A DNA stretch of 27,653 bases from a virus: positions 1 to 27,653 of the IMG/VR virus record IMGVR_UViG_3300010373_000115. One strand, written 5' to 3'. The number at the start of each line of letters is the position of its first letter. Within the stretch, counting starts at the first letter, position 1. The position numbers and the translations under genes are program-made. Positions 27,544 to 27,653 of the stretch are shown here, piece after piece. The notes beneath the pieces are model-generated. The model was given only the letters and a program-made list of their open reading frames with translations, was not told the origin of the DNA and made no database searches.

Positions 27544-27653
27544 TCAATCCAGTCCGCTTTCGGGCGGCGCAGTGCGAAAGATCGTCGCCAATTCCTCGAA
27601 TGCGAGCGCAATGGATTCGCGGCGATCCTGCGACTTCGGCAGCCAAAACGTCA
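27544..27653 (-). CDS. C-terminal part of an early/middle phage gene, runs off the window
   Basis: Thirty-five codons end with TGA at 27544-27546: TFWLPKSQDRRESIALAFEE followed by LATIFRTAPPESGLD. The composition is that of a soluble helical protein with normal third-position bias. In Mu-like genomes a series of small early-region genes precedes Mor. The family cannot be named from so little. The direct repeat begins immediately after its stop. Confidence 0.55.
   Translation of the reverse strand, partial: TFWLPKSQDRRESIALAFEELATIFRTAPPESGLD

Larger units (their letters stand above)
327..27653 (-). mobile_element. Mu-like (B3-like) transposable prophage, right end and late region
   Basis: The content is a recognisable Mu-type set in Mu order: Mor activator, lysis genes, gp25/26/27-like proteins, gp28 terminase, gp29 portal, MuF, gpG, gpI protease, capsid and gp36-like protein. 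It is joined to a sheathless lambda-like tail and ends in a DNA methyltransferase. The proposed terminus at 327 starts TGTAACGCGCC, with the TG that Mu-type ends carry, and is followed at once by 22-bp tandem repeats of the size of transposase binding sites. Host-like coding sequence begins on the other side. The left end with repressor, transposase and target-DNA activator genes lies beyond 27653. No disrupted essential phage gene is seen in this part, so it may be a functional prophage. Confidence 0.85.

Noticed and set aside
1-27653. CRISPR array, insertion sequence, rRNA or integrase
   Set aside because: No regular spaced repeats of CRISPR type, no transposase or integrase text, no rRNA-like sequence seen in the window.

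Overview
The window is the late half of a Mu-like transposable prophage, with its right end and a few hundred bases of host chromosome at the low-coordinate edge. GC content is high, third codon positions are GC-rich, and the host gene at the edge is a TPR protein of a type I associate with Xanthomonadales (Lysobacterales). I therefore infer a gammaproteobacterium of that order, without a genus. Nearly all genes lie on the minus strand, so the phage gene order runs from high to low coordinates.

Layout, in transcription order. 27653-26305: the end of an unidentified gene, a Mor/C-family transcription activator, and a secreted cargo-type protein closed by an intrinsic terminator. 26300-24171: a late promoter region and a lysis cassette (holin, two very small genes, membrane-anchored lytic transglycosylase, Rz/Rz1 spanin pair). 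24181-17998: the Mu-type packaging and head genes (gp25/gp26-like proteins, gp27/DUF3486, gp28 terminase, gp29 portal, MuF protein with a C-terminal nuclease-like domain, gpG). 17997-17521: a 450-bp intergenic region with a second candidate late promoter. 17520-13335: gpI protease/scaffold, decoration protein, major capsid, DUF1320 adaptor, tail terminator and small accessory genes. 13338-1336: a long flexible lambda-like (siphovirus) tail module with tube, chaperone with a probable -1 frameshift, tape measure, distal tail proteins, a J-like tail-tip protein carrying two LamG insertions, and a DUF2793 protein. 1186-422: a D12-class adenine methyltransferase. 421-327: the prophage right end with short tandem repeats. 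326-1: host DNA. I see a Mu-like head and no tail sheath, which matches the B3-like mosaic type. Repressor and transposase genes must lie beyond 27653.

Most neighbouring genes overlap by 4 bases (ATGA or GTGA), so the modules read as long translationally coupled operons. The most notable points are these. (1) A 20-bp motif built on the perfect palindrome CGAAACGTTTCG occurs exactly twice, in front of the lysis cassette and in front of gpI, the same places as Mu late promoters Plys and PI. (2) The tail-tip protein has two LamG-like insertions, and the first looks circularly permuted. (3) The prophage appears to sit inside a host gene, at 326/327. (4) A plus-strand gene with its own promoter-like sequence interrupts the minus-strand tail operon at 11866-12123. 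(5) The MuF protein carries a PBECR2-like toxin domain.

All names rest on reading the sequence and on memory of the families. No database search was run.
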